64,000 bases of DNA from Falsiroseomonas oleicola (GCF_019029495.1 NZ_JAERQM010000002.1:186001-250000), one strand, 5' to 3'; shown: positions 42,177 to 51,222, numbered from the stretch's first letter. Notes: generated by a model from the sequence alone, not told the origin. A program made the numbers and translations.

Positions 42177-42344
42177 CTATTCCGCGCGGATGTTGGCGCT
42201 GCGCACCACTTCGCGCCAGCGCGCGATGTCCGCCTGTTGGAAGGTTCGGTCGTCATCCGGGGAGTTGGCGACGGCATCGAAGCCGCCCGCCGGGACATGC
42301 GCGGCGGCGGTGCGGAGGTTCTGGAGCATCCGGTGAACGTCCGC
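42177..42344 (-). pseudogene. 3' remnant of a Bug-family solute-binding protein gene
   Basis: Read on the minus strand, this stretch encodes a C-terminal tail ending FQQADIARWREVVRSANIRA-E-stop, preceded by FDAVANSPDDDRT and HRMLQNLRTAA. This is the usual C-terminal pattern of Bug/TctC proteins (acidic residue, then IARW..VVR.A.I). No N-terminal part, signal peptide or start is present upstream, where the ferric-reductase-like gene begins on the other strand. I read it as about 50 codons left from a deleted gene. It occupies much of the 42065-42385 gap; nothing else was seen there. Confidence 0.65.
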
Positions 42345-42385
42345 GCCGCCGCTGCGTTCGAACCGGGAATGGCAGGGAGGAAGGC

Positions 42386-43708
42386 ATGGCGATCCGCCAG
42401 GCAGCCTGGATTACGCTCTATCTGATCCTGGTGCTGACGCCCCAGGCGCTGCTGTTCCTGGGCGAGGTGCCGCCGGGGCGGGACTTCTGGTGGAACTTCT
42501 CCATGGCGCTCGGCTTCGCCGGGATGGCGATGATGGGCGTGCAATTCGCCCTGACCGCCCGCATCCGGCCGATGACCTCGCCCTTCGGCGTCGACATCAT
42601 CTACCTGTTCCACCGCTACCTGGCCTGGATCGCCCTGGCGATCGCGGCTGCGCATTTCGGCATATTGTGGCTGTGGTACGAGGACCGCCTCGGCCCCACC
42701 ATCAATCCCTTCGAGGCGGATTGGGAACTGACGGCGGGGCGCGCGGCGCTGGTGCTGTTCGGCCTGGCCGTCGTCACCTCCGAATGGCGGAAGCTGCTGC
42801 GGCTGGAGTACGGGCTGTGGCGCTACCTGCATGTGGTGCTGGCGACGCTGGGCTTCGGGGCCGCGGTCGCCCATATCATCGGCATCGGCTATTTCACCGC
42901 ATCGCCCATGAACCGGGCGCTGTGGCTGGCGGCGACCCTGTCCTGGCTGCTGTTGCTGGTCTGGGTCCGGCTGGTGAAGCCGCTGCGCCAGAAGCGCGCG
43001 CCCTGGCGGGTGGTGGAGGTGCGGCCCGGCCGCAACGATGTCTGGACCCTGGCCATCGAGCCGGAGGGCCATGCCGGGCTGCGCGGCTTCCTGCCGGGCC
43101 AGTTCGCCTGGCTGACCCTGCGCAATTCCCCCTTCGGGCTGCGCGAGCATCCCTTCACCATCGCCTCCGCCCCCGAATCCCTGCCGCGGCTGGAATTCGG
43201 CATCAAGGAGCTGGGCGATTTCACCAGCCGGATCGGGGAGGTCCGCCCCGGCGACCCGGCCTGGATCGACGCGCCCTTCGGCGTCTTCTCCATCGACCGG
43301 CATCCGGAGGCGGAGGGCATTGTCGGCATCGTCGGCGGCATCGGCATCACGCCGATGCTCAGCATGCTGCGCAGCCTGGCCGCGCGCGGCGACCGGCGGC
43401 CGGTCTGGCTGTTCTACGGCAACAAGGGCTGGGAGGATGTGGCCTTCCGGGAGGAGCTGGAGACGCTGGCGGCGCGGCTCGACCTGCGCCTGATCCATAT
43501 CCTGGAGGACCCGCCGGAGGGCTGGCAAGGCGAGAGCGGATTCGTGACACGGCAGGTGCTGGAGGCGTATCTCCCCGCCGAACCCCGCCCGCTGCTGCAC
43601 TGCTTCCTGTGCGGGCCGACGCCGATGACGGCGGCGGCGGAACAGGCGCTGCTGGGCATGGGCCTGCCTGCGGCCCGGATCCAGACCGAAATCTTCGAAC
43701 TGGCCTGA
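42386..43708 (+). CDS. Ferric-reductase-like transmembrane flavoprotein (FRE/NOX type)
   Basis: This encodes 440 residues. Six or so helices occupy about residues 5-205 and include HRYLAWIALAIAAAH and WRYLHVVLATLGFGAAVAH, with spaced His pairs suited to heme. A ferredoxin-reductase-like half follows with FLPGQFAWLTL, REHPFTIASAPE (FAD binding), GIVGGIGITPMLSML (NAD(P)H) and HCFLCGPTPMTAAAE. It would pass electrons from NAD(P)H via FAD and heme across the membrane to ferric iron or oxygen. The start has GGGAGGAAGG directly upstream. The hemoglobin receptor 2 kb downstream fits an iron theme. Confidence 0.88.
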   Translation: MAIRQAAWITLYLILVLTPQALLFLGEVPPGRDFWWNFSMALGFAGMAMMGVQFALTARIRPMTSPFGVDIIYLFHRYLAWIALAIAAAHFGILWLWYEDRLGPTINPFEADWELTAGRAALVLFGLAVVTSEWRKLLRLEYGLWRYLHVVLATLGFGAAVAHIIGIGYFTASPMNRALWLAATLSWLLLLVWVRLVKPLRQKRAPWRVVEVRPGRNDVWTLAIEPEGHAGLRGFLPGQFAWLTLRNSPFGLREHPFTIASAPESLPRLEFGIKELGDFTSRIGEVRPGDPAWIDAPFGVFSIDRHPEAEGIVGIVGGIGITPMLSMLRSLAARGDRRPVWLFYGNKGWEDVAFREELETLAARLDLRLIHILEDPPEGWQGESGFVTRQVLEAYLPAEPRPLLHCFLCGPTPMTAAAEQALLGMGLPAARIQTEIFELA

Positions 43709-43718
43709 GGAACGTCCC

Positions 43719-43805
43719 ATGCGCCGCAGCCTCGCCATACTGCTCGCCTTGCTGACCGGCCTTCTGGTGCTGCTGATGGCGCTGGGCTTCGCCCTGCTGC
43801 GCTGA
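43719..43805 (+). CDS. 28-residue single-pass membrane peptide
   Basis: This short frame encodes MRRSLAIL, a long Leu/Ala/Gly hydrophobic stretch and a final LLR. Two Arg at the N-terminus then about 24 hydrophobic residues make a clear membrane helix. The ATG lies 10 bases after the flavoprotein stop, and TGAGGA overlapping that stop gives an 8-base spacing. It could be a small subunit stabilising the heme membrane domain. No homologue is recognised; the call rests on position, ribosome site and hydrophobicity. Confidence 0.45.
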   Translation: MRRSLAILLALLTGLLVLLMALGFALLR

Positions 43806-43873
43806 CTGGCATGGCTTGCCCCCAAGGCCATGTCCCGATAAGCGCGGAGGCATCGCAGGGAGCAAGCACCAGC

Positions 43874-45544
43874 ATGGCCACCGACCTCGACATCGCCCGC
43901 GCGGCGACCTTGCGCCCGATCGCGGAGATCGCGGCCCGCGCCGGGATCCCCGATTCGGCGCTGGAGCCCTATGGCAAGTACAAGGCCAAGATCGGCACGG
44001 ATTTCGTGGCGGAGGCCTCCGCCCGCCCGCCCGGCGCCCTGGTGCTGGTCACCGGCATCAGCCCGACCCCGGCCGGGGAGGGCAAGACCACCACCACCAT
44101 CGGCCTGGGCGATGCGCTGAACGCGCTGGGCACGAAGACCATGATCTGCCTGCGCGAACCCTCCCTCGGCCCCTGCTTCGGGGTGAAGGGTGGGGCGACG
44201 GGCGGCGGCCATGCCCAGGTGCTGCCGATGGAGGACATCAACCTCCATTTCACGGGCGACTTCCACGCCATCACCAGCGCGAACAACCTGCTCTCGGCCA
44301 TGGTGGACAACCACCTGTACTGGGGCAACGAGCTGAACCTCGACCCCCGCCGCATCTCCTGGCGCCGCGCCATGGACATGAACGACCGGAACCTGCGCGA
44401 TTGCGTGGTCGGCATGGGCGGGGCCAGCCAGGGCGTGGTGCGGGAGGACGGCTTTGATATCACCGTGGCCTCCGAGGTGATGGCGGTGTTCTGCCTGGCG
44501 AAGGACCTGGCCGATCTCCAGGACCGGCTGGGCCGGATGATCGTCGGCCGCCGCCGCGACGGAACGGCGGTGACGGCGCGGGACATCAAGGCGGATGGCG
44601 CCATGGCGGCGCTGCTGCGCGACGCGCTCTCGCCCAACCTGGTGCAGACCATCGCGGGCAGCCCCGCGCTGGTGCATGGCGGGCCGTTCGCCAATATCGC
44701 GCATGGCTGCAACAGCGTCGTCGCCACGCGGATGGGCCTGGGGCTGGCCGATGTGGTGGTGACGGAGGCCGGCTTCGGCGCCGATCTGGGTGCGGAAAAG
44801 TTCCTCGACATCAAGTGCCGCCTCGCCGGGCTGAACCCGGCGGCATGTGTCATCGTCGCCACCGTCCGCGCGCTGAAGATGCATGGCGGCGTCGCCAAAT
44901 CCGCCCTGGGGCAGGAGGATGTGGCGGCGGTGGAGCGCGGCGTGGCGAACCTCGCCCGCCATGTCGAGAACATGCACAAATTCGGCCTGCCGGTGGTGGT
45001 GGCGCTGAACCGCTTCACCAGCGACACCCCGGCCGAGATCGCCGCCGTGCAGGCGGCCATGGCGCGGCTGGATACCCAGGCGATCCTCTGCACCCATTGG
45101 TCGGACGGCGCGGCGGGCGCGGCGGAGCTGGCCCAGGCGGTGCAGGCGCGCATCGCGGCGGGGGCGGCGCGGTTCCAGCCGCTCTATCCGGATGCGATGC
45201 CCCTGGCCGACAAGCTGCGGACCATCGCACAGCAGGTCTATCGCGCGAAGGACGTGGCGATTCCCGCCCCGGCGGCGCAGAAACTGGCGCGGTGGGAGGC
45301 GGAGGGCTTTGGCCATCTGCCGGTCTGCGTTGCCAAGACGCAGTATTCCTTCAGCGCCGACCCTACCGCCCTCGGCGCGCCGGTGGACCACACGCTGCCG
45401 GTGCGCGACGTGCGGCTTTCGGCCGGCGCCGGCTTTGTCGTCGCGGTCTGCGGGGAGATCATGACCATGCCCGGCCTGCCGCGCCGCCCGGCGGCGGAGA
45501 CGATCGGGCTGGATGCGGAGGGCCGGATCGAGGGGCTGTTCTGA
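43874..45544 (+). CDS. fhs: Formate-tetrahydrofolate ligase
   Basis: This encodes 556 residues, standard for the enzyme, which makes 10-formyl-THF from formate, THF and ATP. Family blocks present: [31 protein letters not shown] (P-loop), [36 protein letters not shown] (family signature region), [25 protein letters not shown] and [15 protein letters not shown]. The ATG at 43874 is preferred over an in-frame start at 43811 because it begins the usual short N-terminus. It stands alone, with no folD or purU neighbour in the window. Confidence 0.96.
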   Translation: MATDLDIARAATLRPIAEIAARAGIPDSALEPYGKYKAKIGTDFVAEASARPPGALVLVTGISPTPAGEGKTTTTIGLGDALNALGTKTMICLREPSLGPCFGVKGGATGGGHAQVLPMEDINLHFTGDFHAITSANNLLSAMVDNHLYWGNELNLDPRRISWRRAMDMNDRNLRDCVVGMGGASQGVVREDGFDITVASEVMAVFCLAKDLADLQDRLGRMIVGRRRDGTAVTARDIKADGAMAALLRDALSPNLVQTIAGSPALVHGGPFANIAHGCNSVVATRMGLGLADVVVTEAGFGADLGAEKFLDIKCRLAGLNPAACVIVATVRALKMHGGVAKSALGQEDVAAVERGVANLARHVENMHKFGLPVVVALNRFTSDTPAEIAAVQAAMARLDTQAILCTHWSDGAAGAAELAQAVQARIAAGAARFQPLYPDAMPLADKLRTIAQQVYRAKDVAIPAPAAQKLARWEAEGFGHLPVCVAKTQYSFSADPTALGAPVDHTLPVRDVRLSAGAGFVVAVCGEIMTMPGLPRRPAAETIGLDAEGRIEGLF

Positions 45545-45567
45545 TCCGGCGCCGCCTGGCTGCCGCT

Positions 45568-45594
45568 GCCCGTGTCGAGGGCGGCGGCACGGGC
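45568..45594 (+). terminator. Possible terminator hairpin after fhs
   Basis: GCCCGTG (45568-45574) pairs with CACGGGC (45588-45594) around a 13-base loop, 24 bases after the fhs stop. It has no T-run, so the call is weak. Confidence 0.3.
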
Positions 45595-45650
45595 GTTGTC
45601 CGCGTTACGCTTCGTCACCGCCAATCGCCGCCTTTCTTCACGAGTTTATT

Positions 45651-45671
45651 TGCGAATAAGTCGTATTCGCA
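45651..45671. promoter_or_regulatory. Fur-box-like palindrome upstream of the TonB receptor
   Basis: TGCGAATA-AGTCG-TATTCGCA is a perfect 8-bp dyad, 117 bases before the receptor start and in the most AT-rich part of the gap (45545-45788). Iron regulators of the Fur family in alphaproteobacteria bind related TGCGAAT-type palindromes, so iron-repressed expression of the hemoglobin receptor is likely. Confidence 0.6.
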
Positions 45672-45788
45672 GTAACCCTGCCGCAGCCACCCCAGCCAGG
45701 CCGCCGCACCGTCACGGCGACCAGCCCGGCCCGCGAATGACACAGGCGCCGCGGCACCCCCTGTCGCGGCAGGACGGAGATCGAAGTC

Positions 45789-47783
45789 ATGCCATCCTTC
45801 CCCAACTGGCTCATGGCGGGCACCGCCATGGGGATGGTGCTCGCCGCGCCGGCCCTCCGCGCGCAGGAGGCAGCGCGGGAGACGGTGCGCCTCAGCCCCG
45901 TGGTGGTGACCGAGCCGGGCGACACCGGCGCGCGCAGCACCATCGGCCAGGACCGCCTGAACCTGGAAGGCGCCCTCAGCCTCGATGACCTGCTGCGCAG
46001 CGTGCCCGGCACTTTTACGCGCGAGTCCGCGCAGCAGCCGGGCGTCGCAGTGAACATTCGGGGCTTCGAGGGCTCTGGCCGCGTCAACATGTCGATCGAC
46101 GGCGCGCGCCAGAACTTCCGCTTCACCAGCCATGAGGCGGCGGGCTTCACCTATGTCGATCCGAACCTGCTGGCCGATATCGACGTGACGCGCGGCGCCG
46201 TCACCGGCGTCGGCGGCGGCGCTCTGGCGGGCACGGTGAATTTCCGCACGCTCGATGTCGATGACGTGGTGGCGCAGGGCCGGACGATGGGCGGGCTGAC
46301 GCGCCTGTCCTGGGGCAGCAATGGCGTCGGATTCCAGGAGATGCTGGCGGCCGGCGCGAGATCGGGCGGCATCGGCGTGGTCGGCGCGATCAGCCATCGC
46401 AATTCGGACAACTACCAGGATGGCGACGGCAACAGCGTGGCCAATTCCGGCCAGCAACTGCTGTCGGGCCTGCTGCGCACCAATATCGATTTCGGCAGCG
46501 GCCATACGCTGTCGCTGGGCGGCGTGTTCTACGACAACGACTTCTACGCCAACTCCTACCGCCAGACGGTGGAGAACCGCACGCTGACGGCGAACTACCG
46601 CTACAACCCCGGCAATCCGCTGATCGACCTGCGGGTCAATGCCTATCGCAACGACCTGTCGATGAAATACACCGGCGGCACCGGCACCGCCCTCGGTCGC
46701 GTCATCGAGGATGTCGGCATGGGCTTCGATGCCGCCAATACGTCACGCTTCAATCTCGGCCCGGTGCGGGTGCGCAGCACCACGGGCTTCGAGTATTTCC
46801 ACGACGACGTGTCGTCGCGGAATGGCGGGGTCAATCCGGGCGACGGCACCAGCTCCCTGCTCGGCATCTTCACCGAGAACACCTTCAGCTACGGCATTTT
46901 CGACCTGACCCCGGCGCTGCGCTACAATCACTACACGCTGAACGGCTCGGGCGTGCTCAGCAGAAACTATGGCGCCTATGATGTGGATATCTCGGAAGGC
47001 TCGGTCGATCCGAAGATCACGCTGGCGGCCAATGTCACGGACTGGCTTCAGCCTTTCGTCACCTGGTCACGCTCGATGCGCGCGCCGACCTTGCAGGAGA
47101 CGATGCTGGGCGGCGATCATCCGGGCACCGTCTCCAGCTCCTATATCCCCAATCCGAACCTGCAGCCGGAGACGCAGCAGGGCTGGGAATTCGGCGTGAA
47201 CGTTCGCAGACGCGGGTTGTTGCGGCCGAACGACGTGTTCAGCGCGCGGCTGAACTACTTCATGATGGATGTGGAGGACTATATCGCGACGAGCTACGTT
47301 CCCTCAGCGCGCGCCTATCAGTTCCAGAACGTCGCCGGTACCGCCAAGCTCGACGGCTTCGAGGCGGAGATCAGCTACGATCCGCGCGTGGTCTTCGCCA
47401 GCCTGAGCTACACCCACACCAATTCCCGCCTGCCGAGCCAGCTTCCGGGCCTGGGCGCCAGCCAGTACACGCCGGACGACGTGGTCTCGCTGCGCGCCGG
47501 GGCGCGGTTCCTGGAGGAGAAGCTGACGGTGGGTGCGCGCTGGGACTACGTCTCGGGCGGGCTCGTGGCCGGGGGCAATGCCACCTTCACGGCCGGCGAG
47601 GCCAGCCAGGGTGGCGATCCCTACAACCTGCTCGGGCTGTTCGCGACCTATGACGTGACGCCCGCGATCCAGGTGAATGCCCGCGTCACCAACCTGCTGG
47701 ACGAGGCCTATACGCCCTTCCTGAGCACCATCGGCACGGGCCAGGGCCGCACCATCTATGTGGGAACGCAGATCCGCTTCTGA
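45789..47783 (+). CDS. TonB-dependent hemoglobin/heme receptor
   Basis: This encodes 664 residues. A signal peptide ends ALRAQ, followed by a possible TonB box (ETVRLSPVVVTE). The plug domain shows LDDLLRSVPGTF, VAVNIRGFEGSGRVNMSIDG, YVDPNLLADIDVTRGA and GGALAGTVNFRT. The barrel includes SRSMRAPTLQETM and NPNLQPETQQGWEFGV. The last residues are VGTQIRF with terminal Phe. The NIRG-plus-DGARQNF pattern places it in the hemoglobin/transferrin/lactoferrin receptor group. It imports heme or iron across the outer membrane with TonB energy. A Fur-like palindrome lies upstream. No hmuTUV or hasA genes are in the window. Confidence 0.92.
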   Translation: MPSFPNWLMAGTAMGMVLAAPALRAQEAARETVRLSPVVVTEPGDTGARSTIGQDRLNLEGALSLDDLLRSVPGTFTRESAQQPGVAVNIRGFEGSGRVNMSIDGARQNFRFTSHEAAGFTYVDPNLLADIDVTRGAVTGVGGGALAGTVNFRTLDVDDVVAQGRTMGGLTRLSWGSNGVGFQEMLAAGARSGGIGVVGAISHRNSDNYQDGDGNSVANSGQQLLSGLLRTNIDFGSGHTLSLGGVFYDNDFYANSYRQTVENRTLTANYRYNPGNPLIDLRVNAYRNDLSMKYTGGTGTALGRVIEDVGMGFDAANTSRFNLGPVRVRSTTGFEYFHDDVSSRNGGVNPGDGTSSLLGIFTENTFSYGIFDLTPALRYNHYTLNGSGVLSRNYGAYDVDISEGSVDPKITLAANVTDWLQPFVTWSRSMRAPTLQETMLGGDHPGTVSSSYIPNPNLQPETQQGWEFGVNVRRRGLLRPNDVFSARLNYFMMDVEDYIATSYVPSARAYQFQNVAGTAKLDGFEAEISYDPRVVFASLSYTHTNSRLPSQLPGLGASQYTPDDVVSLRAGARFLEEKLTVGARWDYVSGGLVAGGNATFTAGEASQGGDPYNLLGLFATYDVTPAIQVNARVTNLLDEAYTPFLSTIGTGQGRTIYVGTQIRF

Positions 47784-47791
47784 GCGGACCC

Positions 47792-47986
47792 TCAGTTCGT
47801 GGTGCGGAGCAGCCGCAGCAGCTCCTCCGGCACCGGCTCGGCCAGCGCGTCGTCATAGCGACGCGCCAGCTCGTCCTGCAACCAGCGATCAAAGGCCGGG
47901 GAGGGACGGGGGGCCGTAACCGGCCTGGGCGGCGGTGCTGATCCGACAAGGGGTTGCTGCTGACAATTCATGGGACTACAGCGCAT
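47792..47986 (-). CDS. Small NepR-like protein (possible anti-sigma factor)
   Basis: This encodes 64 residues. The C-terminal half, WLQDELARRYDDALAEPVPEELLRLL, matches the pattern of NepR anti-sigma factors of the alphaproteobacterial general stress response (L.R.YDDVL.EPVP..LL.LL). The N-terminal half is Pro/Gln-rich. NepR is normally next to phyR and ecfG, which are absent here. A similar EPVP phrase also occurs in other anti-sigma factors that pair with ECF sigma factors. It is convergent with the receptor gene (8-base gap). Start choice between 47986 and 47971 is open. Confidence 0.45.
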   Translation of the reverse strand: MRCSPMNCQQQPLVGSAPPPRPVTAPRPSPAFDRWLQDELARRYDDALAEPVPEELLRLLRTTN

Positions 47987-48056
47987 GGTGGCCTGCCCGG
48001 TTCCGCATGCCGCGTTGCAACGATGTCATGCTTTGCGGCCGCGAACCGAAGCGCCG

Positions 48057-48830
48057 TCAGCGCCGGTGCCGCCGCCCCCGCTGCGCGCCATCCAGGATGA
48101 ATTCGGCCAGGGCGTGGGCCAGGCAGTCATGCAGCTCATCCGCCACGGCGACGCGGCGCGCGCGGGGCGCCCGTTCCAGGTCGATCCGGTCGGTCTCCAC
48201 CCAATGGCGCATGATCGCCCAGCGGCTGAACAACTGCGCCCCGCTGGCCGCGGCCGCCACGCGCAGCCAGTCCCGGTAGCTTTCCACATCCGCATTGCCG
48301 CGCAGGAAGCGGGAGAATTGCGGATCCATCAGCACCACATCCGTGCGCTCCCCGCGGATGGCGCGCAGCCGTTCCACCGCGCCCTGCACCGCCTCCGCCA
48401 TCTCCTCCACCGGCAGGCCGCGCGCGGCCTCCACCGTGCCGAGTTGCCAGATGATGAGATGGGGTCGCACACGCGGCCCCTGCTCGGCCAGGATGCGGGC
48501 ATGGTCGGCGGCGGTGGTGCCGCGGGCGCCGAAGACCTCCAACTGCACCGCCACCGGGCGCACCTTCTCCGCCAGCACGGCCTGAAGGCGCAGCGGCCAG
48601 GTGGCGGCGGGGCCCGAGGTGCCGCCCCCCTGGGTGGAGGCGCTGCCCACCACCAGGATGCGCAGGTCGGTATGCGCCAGGGCGGCGAAGACCCCGGCCA
48701 TGGGGGCTGCTTCCAGCGCCTCCGCCGGCGCATCGCAGGCCGGTTCGGCGGCGCGCGCCGGCATGGCCCACAGGCTGGACAACAGGAGGCCGGCCAGGGT
48801 GCGTTTCGCGAAAGCGCGCATGACGCTCAT
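48057..48830 (-). CDS. SGNH/GDSL-type periplasmic esterase or acyltransferase-like protein
   Basis: This encodes 257 residues with a signal peptide (LAGLLLSSLWAMPARAA). ILVVGSASTQGGG fits block I with the nucleophilic Ser. GARGTTAADHARIL resembles the Gly block. WQLGTVEAARG stands where the GxND block should be but lacks the Asn. ADELHDCLAHAL gives the Asp-x-x-His end. The start overlaps the stop of the upstream OpgC-like gene (ATGA). SGNH proteins paired with multispanning acyltransferases often modify polysaccharides with acyl groups. The target is unknown; periplasmic glucans are the first guess because of OpgC. Confidence 0.7.
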   Translation of the reverse strand: MSVMRAFAKRTLAGLLLSSLWAMPARAAEPACDAPAEALEAAPMAGVFAALAHTDLRILVVGSASTQGGGTSGPAATWPLRLQAVLAEKVRPVAVQLEVFGARGTTAADHARILAEQGPRVRPHLIIWQLGTVEAARGLPVEEMAEAVQGAVERLRAIRGERTDVVLMDPQFSRFLRGNADVESYRDWLRVAAAASGAQLFSRWAIMRHWVETDRIDLERAPRARRVAVADELHDCLAHALAEFILDGAQRGRRHRR

Positions 48831-49987
48831 GGCCTAGCGGCCTCCGCCGCGACGGGCAAGACGGGTTTGGCCTTGCGCTTGCCTTCGCCGCCATACCAGG
48901 CGGAGACCAGCCCAACGAGATACAGCGCGGCCAGCCCTACCAGATTCACCGCGACCTGCGCCAGCGCGCCCGACTGCTGATCCAGCGCCAGCCGCCCGAG
49001 AAAGGACAGGAAGATGCCGGAACAGAACACCGGCAGCCCCTGCTGGCCCATCAGCACGAAGGCCGCCGGCACCGGATGGCGCAGCCAGCCCGCCTGGCGC
49101 GGAATCAGATGCGCCACCAGCCAGCCGAGCAGCAGCACGGACGCCAGCCGCGCCGGGTGCAGCCCGGCCTTGTCCACCGTGGCGAGGCCCGCCGCCAGCC
49201 GTTCCGGCGCGTAGAGGCCGAAGCCCGGCCCGTGCCAGACAAGGTTGAGCGCCAGGGCGGATGCCAGCAGCACCAGGAAGGCCGCCACGGCCAGCCCGCG
49301 ATGCCAGGGGAAGCGCCGCGCCAGCGCCACCGGATCGGCCCGGCCCAGCACCACGCCGATGGCGAACAGCAATTGCCAGGCGAAGGGGTTGAAGAACCAG
49401 CCACCCCCGGTCCAGGACGGCAGGGTGAAGCCGCTCAGCCGGGTCGCCGCATACATGGCGATGGACAGGCCCAGCAGCCAGCCGGGCCGGCGGATCAGCG
49501 GCAGCGCCAGGGCGAACAGCCCCATCACCACGATGTACAGCGGCAGGATGTCCAGGAAATGCGGCTGGTAGCGCAGCAGCAGCGCCTCCAGCAGCGCGCG
49601 ATAGGGCTCGTTGCCGAAGGGGTCGAGATGCAGCTCGTCCAGATAGGCGGCCTGGTTCAGCGCGGCAGCGGAAAACCCGACCTGGGCGGCGAAGACCACG
49701 AACAGGAAGATATGCGCCACATACAGCGTGCCCATCCGCCCCGCGATCCGCGCCCCGGCCGTCAGCCAGCCATCGCGTTCCAGCATGCGGCCATAGGCGA
49801 TGCCCGCCGCGTATCCGGCCAGCAGCACGAAGACCTCCGTCGCATCGCAGAAGGCGACATTGCGCAGCGTGGCGTGCGCCAGCAGATTGCCGGGCGTATG
49901 GGTGATGAAGATGAACCACAGCGCCAGGCCGCGCAGGAAATCCACCCTGATGTCGCGGCCGGGGCTGACGGATGGGGGAGAGGTCAT
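48827..49987 (-). CDS. OpgC-domain membrane acyltransferase
   Basis: This encodes 386 residues with about ten helices. DIRVDFLRGLALWFIFITHTPGN, LRNVAFCDATEVFVLLAGYAAGIAYG and the C-terminal PVPAAFVLMGQQGLPVFCSGIFLS are typical of OpgC proteins. OpgC adds succinyl groups to osmoregulated periplasmic glucans. The start at 49987 follows an in-frame extension that has no family likeness. The gene is coupled to the SGNH gene downstream and is divergent from the TPR-methyltransferase gene, with 29 bases between starts. The cell also makes beta-1,4-glucan, so acyl decoration of another glucan is possible. Confidence 0.86.
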   Translation of the reverse strand: MTSPPSVSPGRDIRVDFLRGLALWFIFITHTPGNLLAHATLRNVAFCDATEVFVLLAGYAAGIAYGRMLERDGWLTAGARIAGRMGTLYVAHIFLFVVFAAQVGFSAAALNQAAYLDELHLDPFGNEPYRALLEALLLRYQPHFLDILPLYIVVMGLFALALPLIRRPGWLLGLSIAMYAATRLSGFTLPSWTGGGWFFNPFAWQLLFAIGVVLGRADPVALARRFPWHRGLAVAAFLVLLASALALNLVWHGPGFGLYAPERLAAGLATVDKAGLHPARLASVLLLGWLVAHLIPRQAGWLRHPVPAAFVLMGQQGLPVFCSGIFLSFLGRLALDQQSGALAQVAVNLVGLAALYLVGLVSAWYGGEGKRKAKPVLPVAAEAARP

Positions 49988-50016
49988 GCGGCGCAAGCAT
50001 CGCGGAAGGGAACGGC

Positions 50017-51222
50017 GTGGCGCAAGCATCCGCTGACGATTTGCTGCGCGACGGCGCGGCCCGCCACGCGCGCGGCGACCTGGCGCTGGCGGAGCGACTG
50101 TACCGCCGCGTGCTGAAGCTGCGGCCGGGGGATGGCAATGCGCTGAACCTGCTTTCCGTCGCGGCGCGGCAGCGCGGGGACCTGGCGGCGGCGCTGGAAC
50201 TCTCCGCCCAGGCGCTGGCGACCCAGCCGGACAGCGCCGTCTTCCTGGCCAGCCGCGGCGCCACCCTGGCGGAGGCCGGCCTGCTGGAGGCGGCAGTGGC
50301 CGCGCTGGGCGCGGCGCTGGCCCGGCGGCCGGGGGATGCGACCGCGCTGCGCAACCTCGGCCAGGCGCTGTGTGCCATGGGCCGGGCCGGGGAGGCGGTG
50401 GCCCCGCTGCGCCGGGCGGTGGAGATCACCCCCCAGGCCGCCGAGCCCTGGATCGCCCTGGCCCATGCCCTGCGGGAAGCGGGACAGGAAGGCGCCACCG
50501 CCGCCGCGCGACGCGCTTTGGCCGTGCCGGGCCTGGCCCCGGCCCTGGCCGAGCAGGCCCGTTTCCTGCTGGCGGCGCTGGGGGCGGAGGCGCCGCCGGA
50601 TCGCGCCCCGGCCAGCTATGTGCGCGACCTGTTCGACCAATATGCCCCGCGTTTCGACGCCGATCTGGAAGGCCGCCTCGGCTACCGCACCCCTGCGCTG
50701 CTGGCGGCGCTGCTGGCGCAGGCGGGCGTCGCGGCGGATGGCACGCGCCGGGTGCTCGACCTCGGCTGCGGCACCGGCCTGTCCGGCCTCGCGCTGAAAC
50801 CCTGGGCGCGGCGGATGGAGGGGCTGGACCTTTCGCCCCGCATGCTGGCGGAGGCGCGGCGGCGCGGGCTGTACGACGCGCTGCACGAGGCCGAGCTGGT
50901 CGATTTCCTGACAACCCGCCCGGCCGGCTTCGACCTGGTGGCGGCGGTGGATGTGCTGAACTACCTGGGCGACCTGGGCCCGGCCCTGGCTGGAATCGCC
51001 GGGGCGCTGGCGCCGGGCGGCGTTGCCGCCTTCAGCCTGGAAGCCGGGAAGGGCGACGCCTTCGCGCTGGGGGAGGGGCTGCGCTACCGCCACGACCCCA
51101 CCCATGTCTTGGCACTTGCCGCCGCAGCGGGCCTCTCGCCCCTGGCGCGGGAGGATACGGCGCTGCGGCAGGAAAAGGGCGTGCCGGTGGCCGGCGTGCT
51201 GCTGGTGCTGGGCCGGGGCTAA
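50017..51222 (+). CDS. TPR-SAM methyltransferase fusion protein
   Basis: This encodes 401 residues from a GTG start (50017) preceded by AAGGGA. TPR units cover about residues 5-190 (ALAERLYRRVLKLRPGDGNALNLLSVAARQ-type). A class I methyltransferase domain follows, with YVRDLFDQYAPRFDADLEGRLGYRTP, the SAM loop VLDLGCGTGLSG, LDLSPRMLAEAR and VAAVDVLNYLGDL. The FDQYAPRFD..L..LGY motif is common in bacterial TPR-methyltransferases, whose substrates are mostly unknown. Its stop overlaps the flhG 3' end by 4 bases (convergent). A role near flagellin or glycan modification is only a guess. Confidence 0.85.
   Translation: MAQASADDLLRDGAARHARGDLALAERLYRRVLKLRPGDGNALNLLSVAARQRGDLAAALELSAQALATQPDSAVFLASRGATLAEAGLLEAAVAALGAALARRPGDATALRNLGQALCAMGRAGEAVAPLRRAVEITPQAAEPWIALAHALREAGQEGATAAARRALAVPGLAPALAEQARFLLAALGAEAPPDRAPASYVRDLFDQYAPRFDADLEGRLGYRTPALLAALLAQAGVAADGTRRVLDLGCGTGLSGLALKPWARRMEGLDLSPRMLAEARRRGLYDALHEAELVDFLTTRPAGFDLVAAVDVLNYLGDLGPALAGIAGALAPGGVAAFSLEAGKGDAFALGEGLRYRHDPTHVLALAAAAGLSPLAREDTALRQEKGVPVAGVLLVLGRG

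Noticed and set aside
42134-45391. Long minus-strand frame of about 1085 codons opposite the flavoprotein and fhs genes.
   Set aside because: The plus-strand proteins are complete known enzymes, and the antisense translation is low-complexity Arg/His/Gln/Gly sequence.
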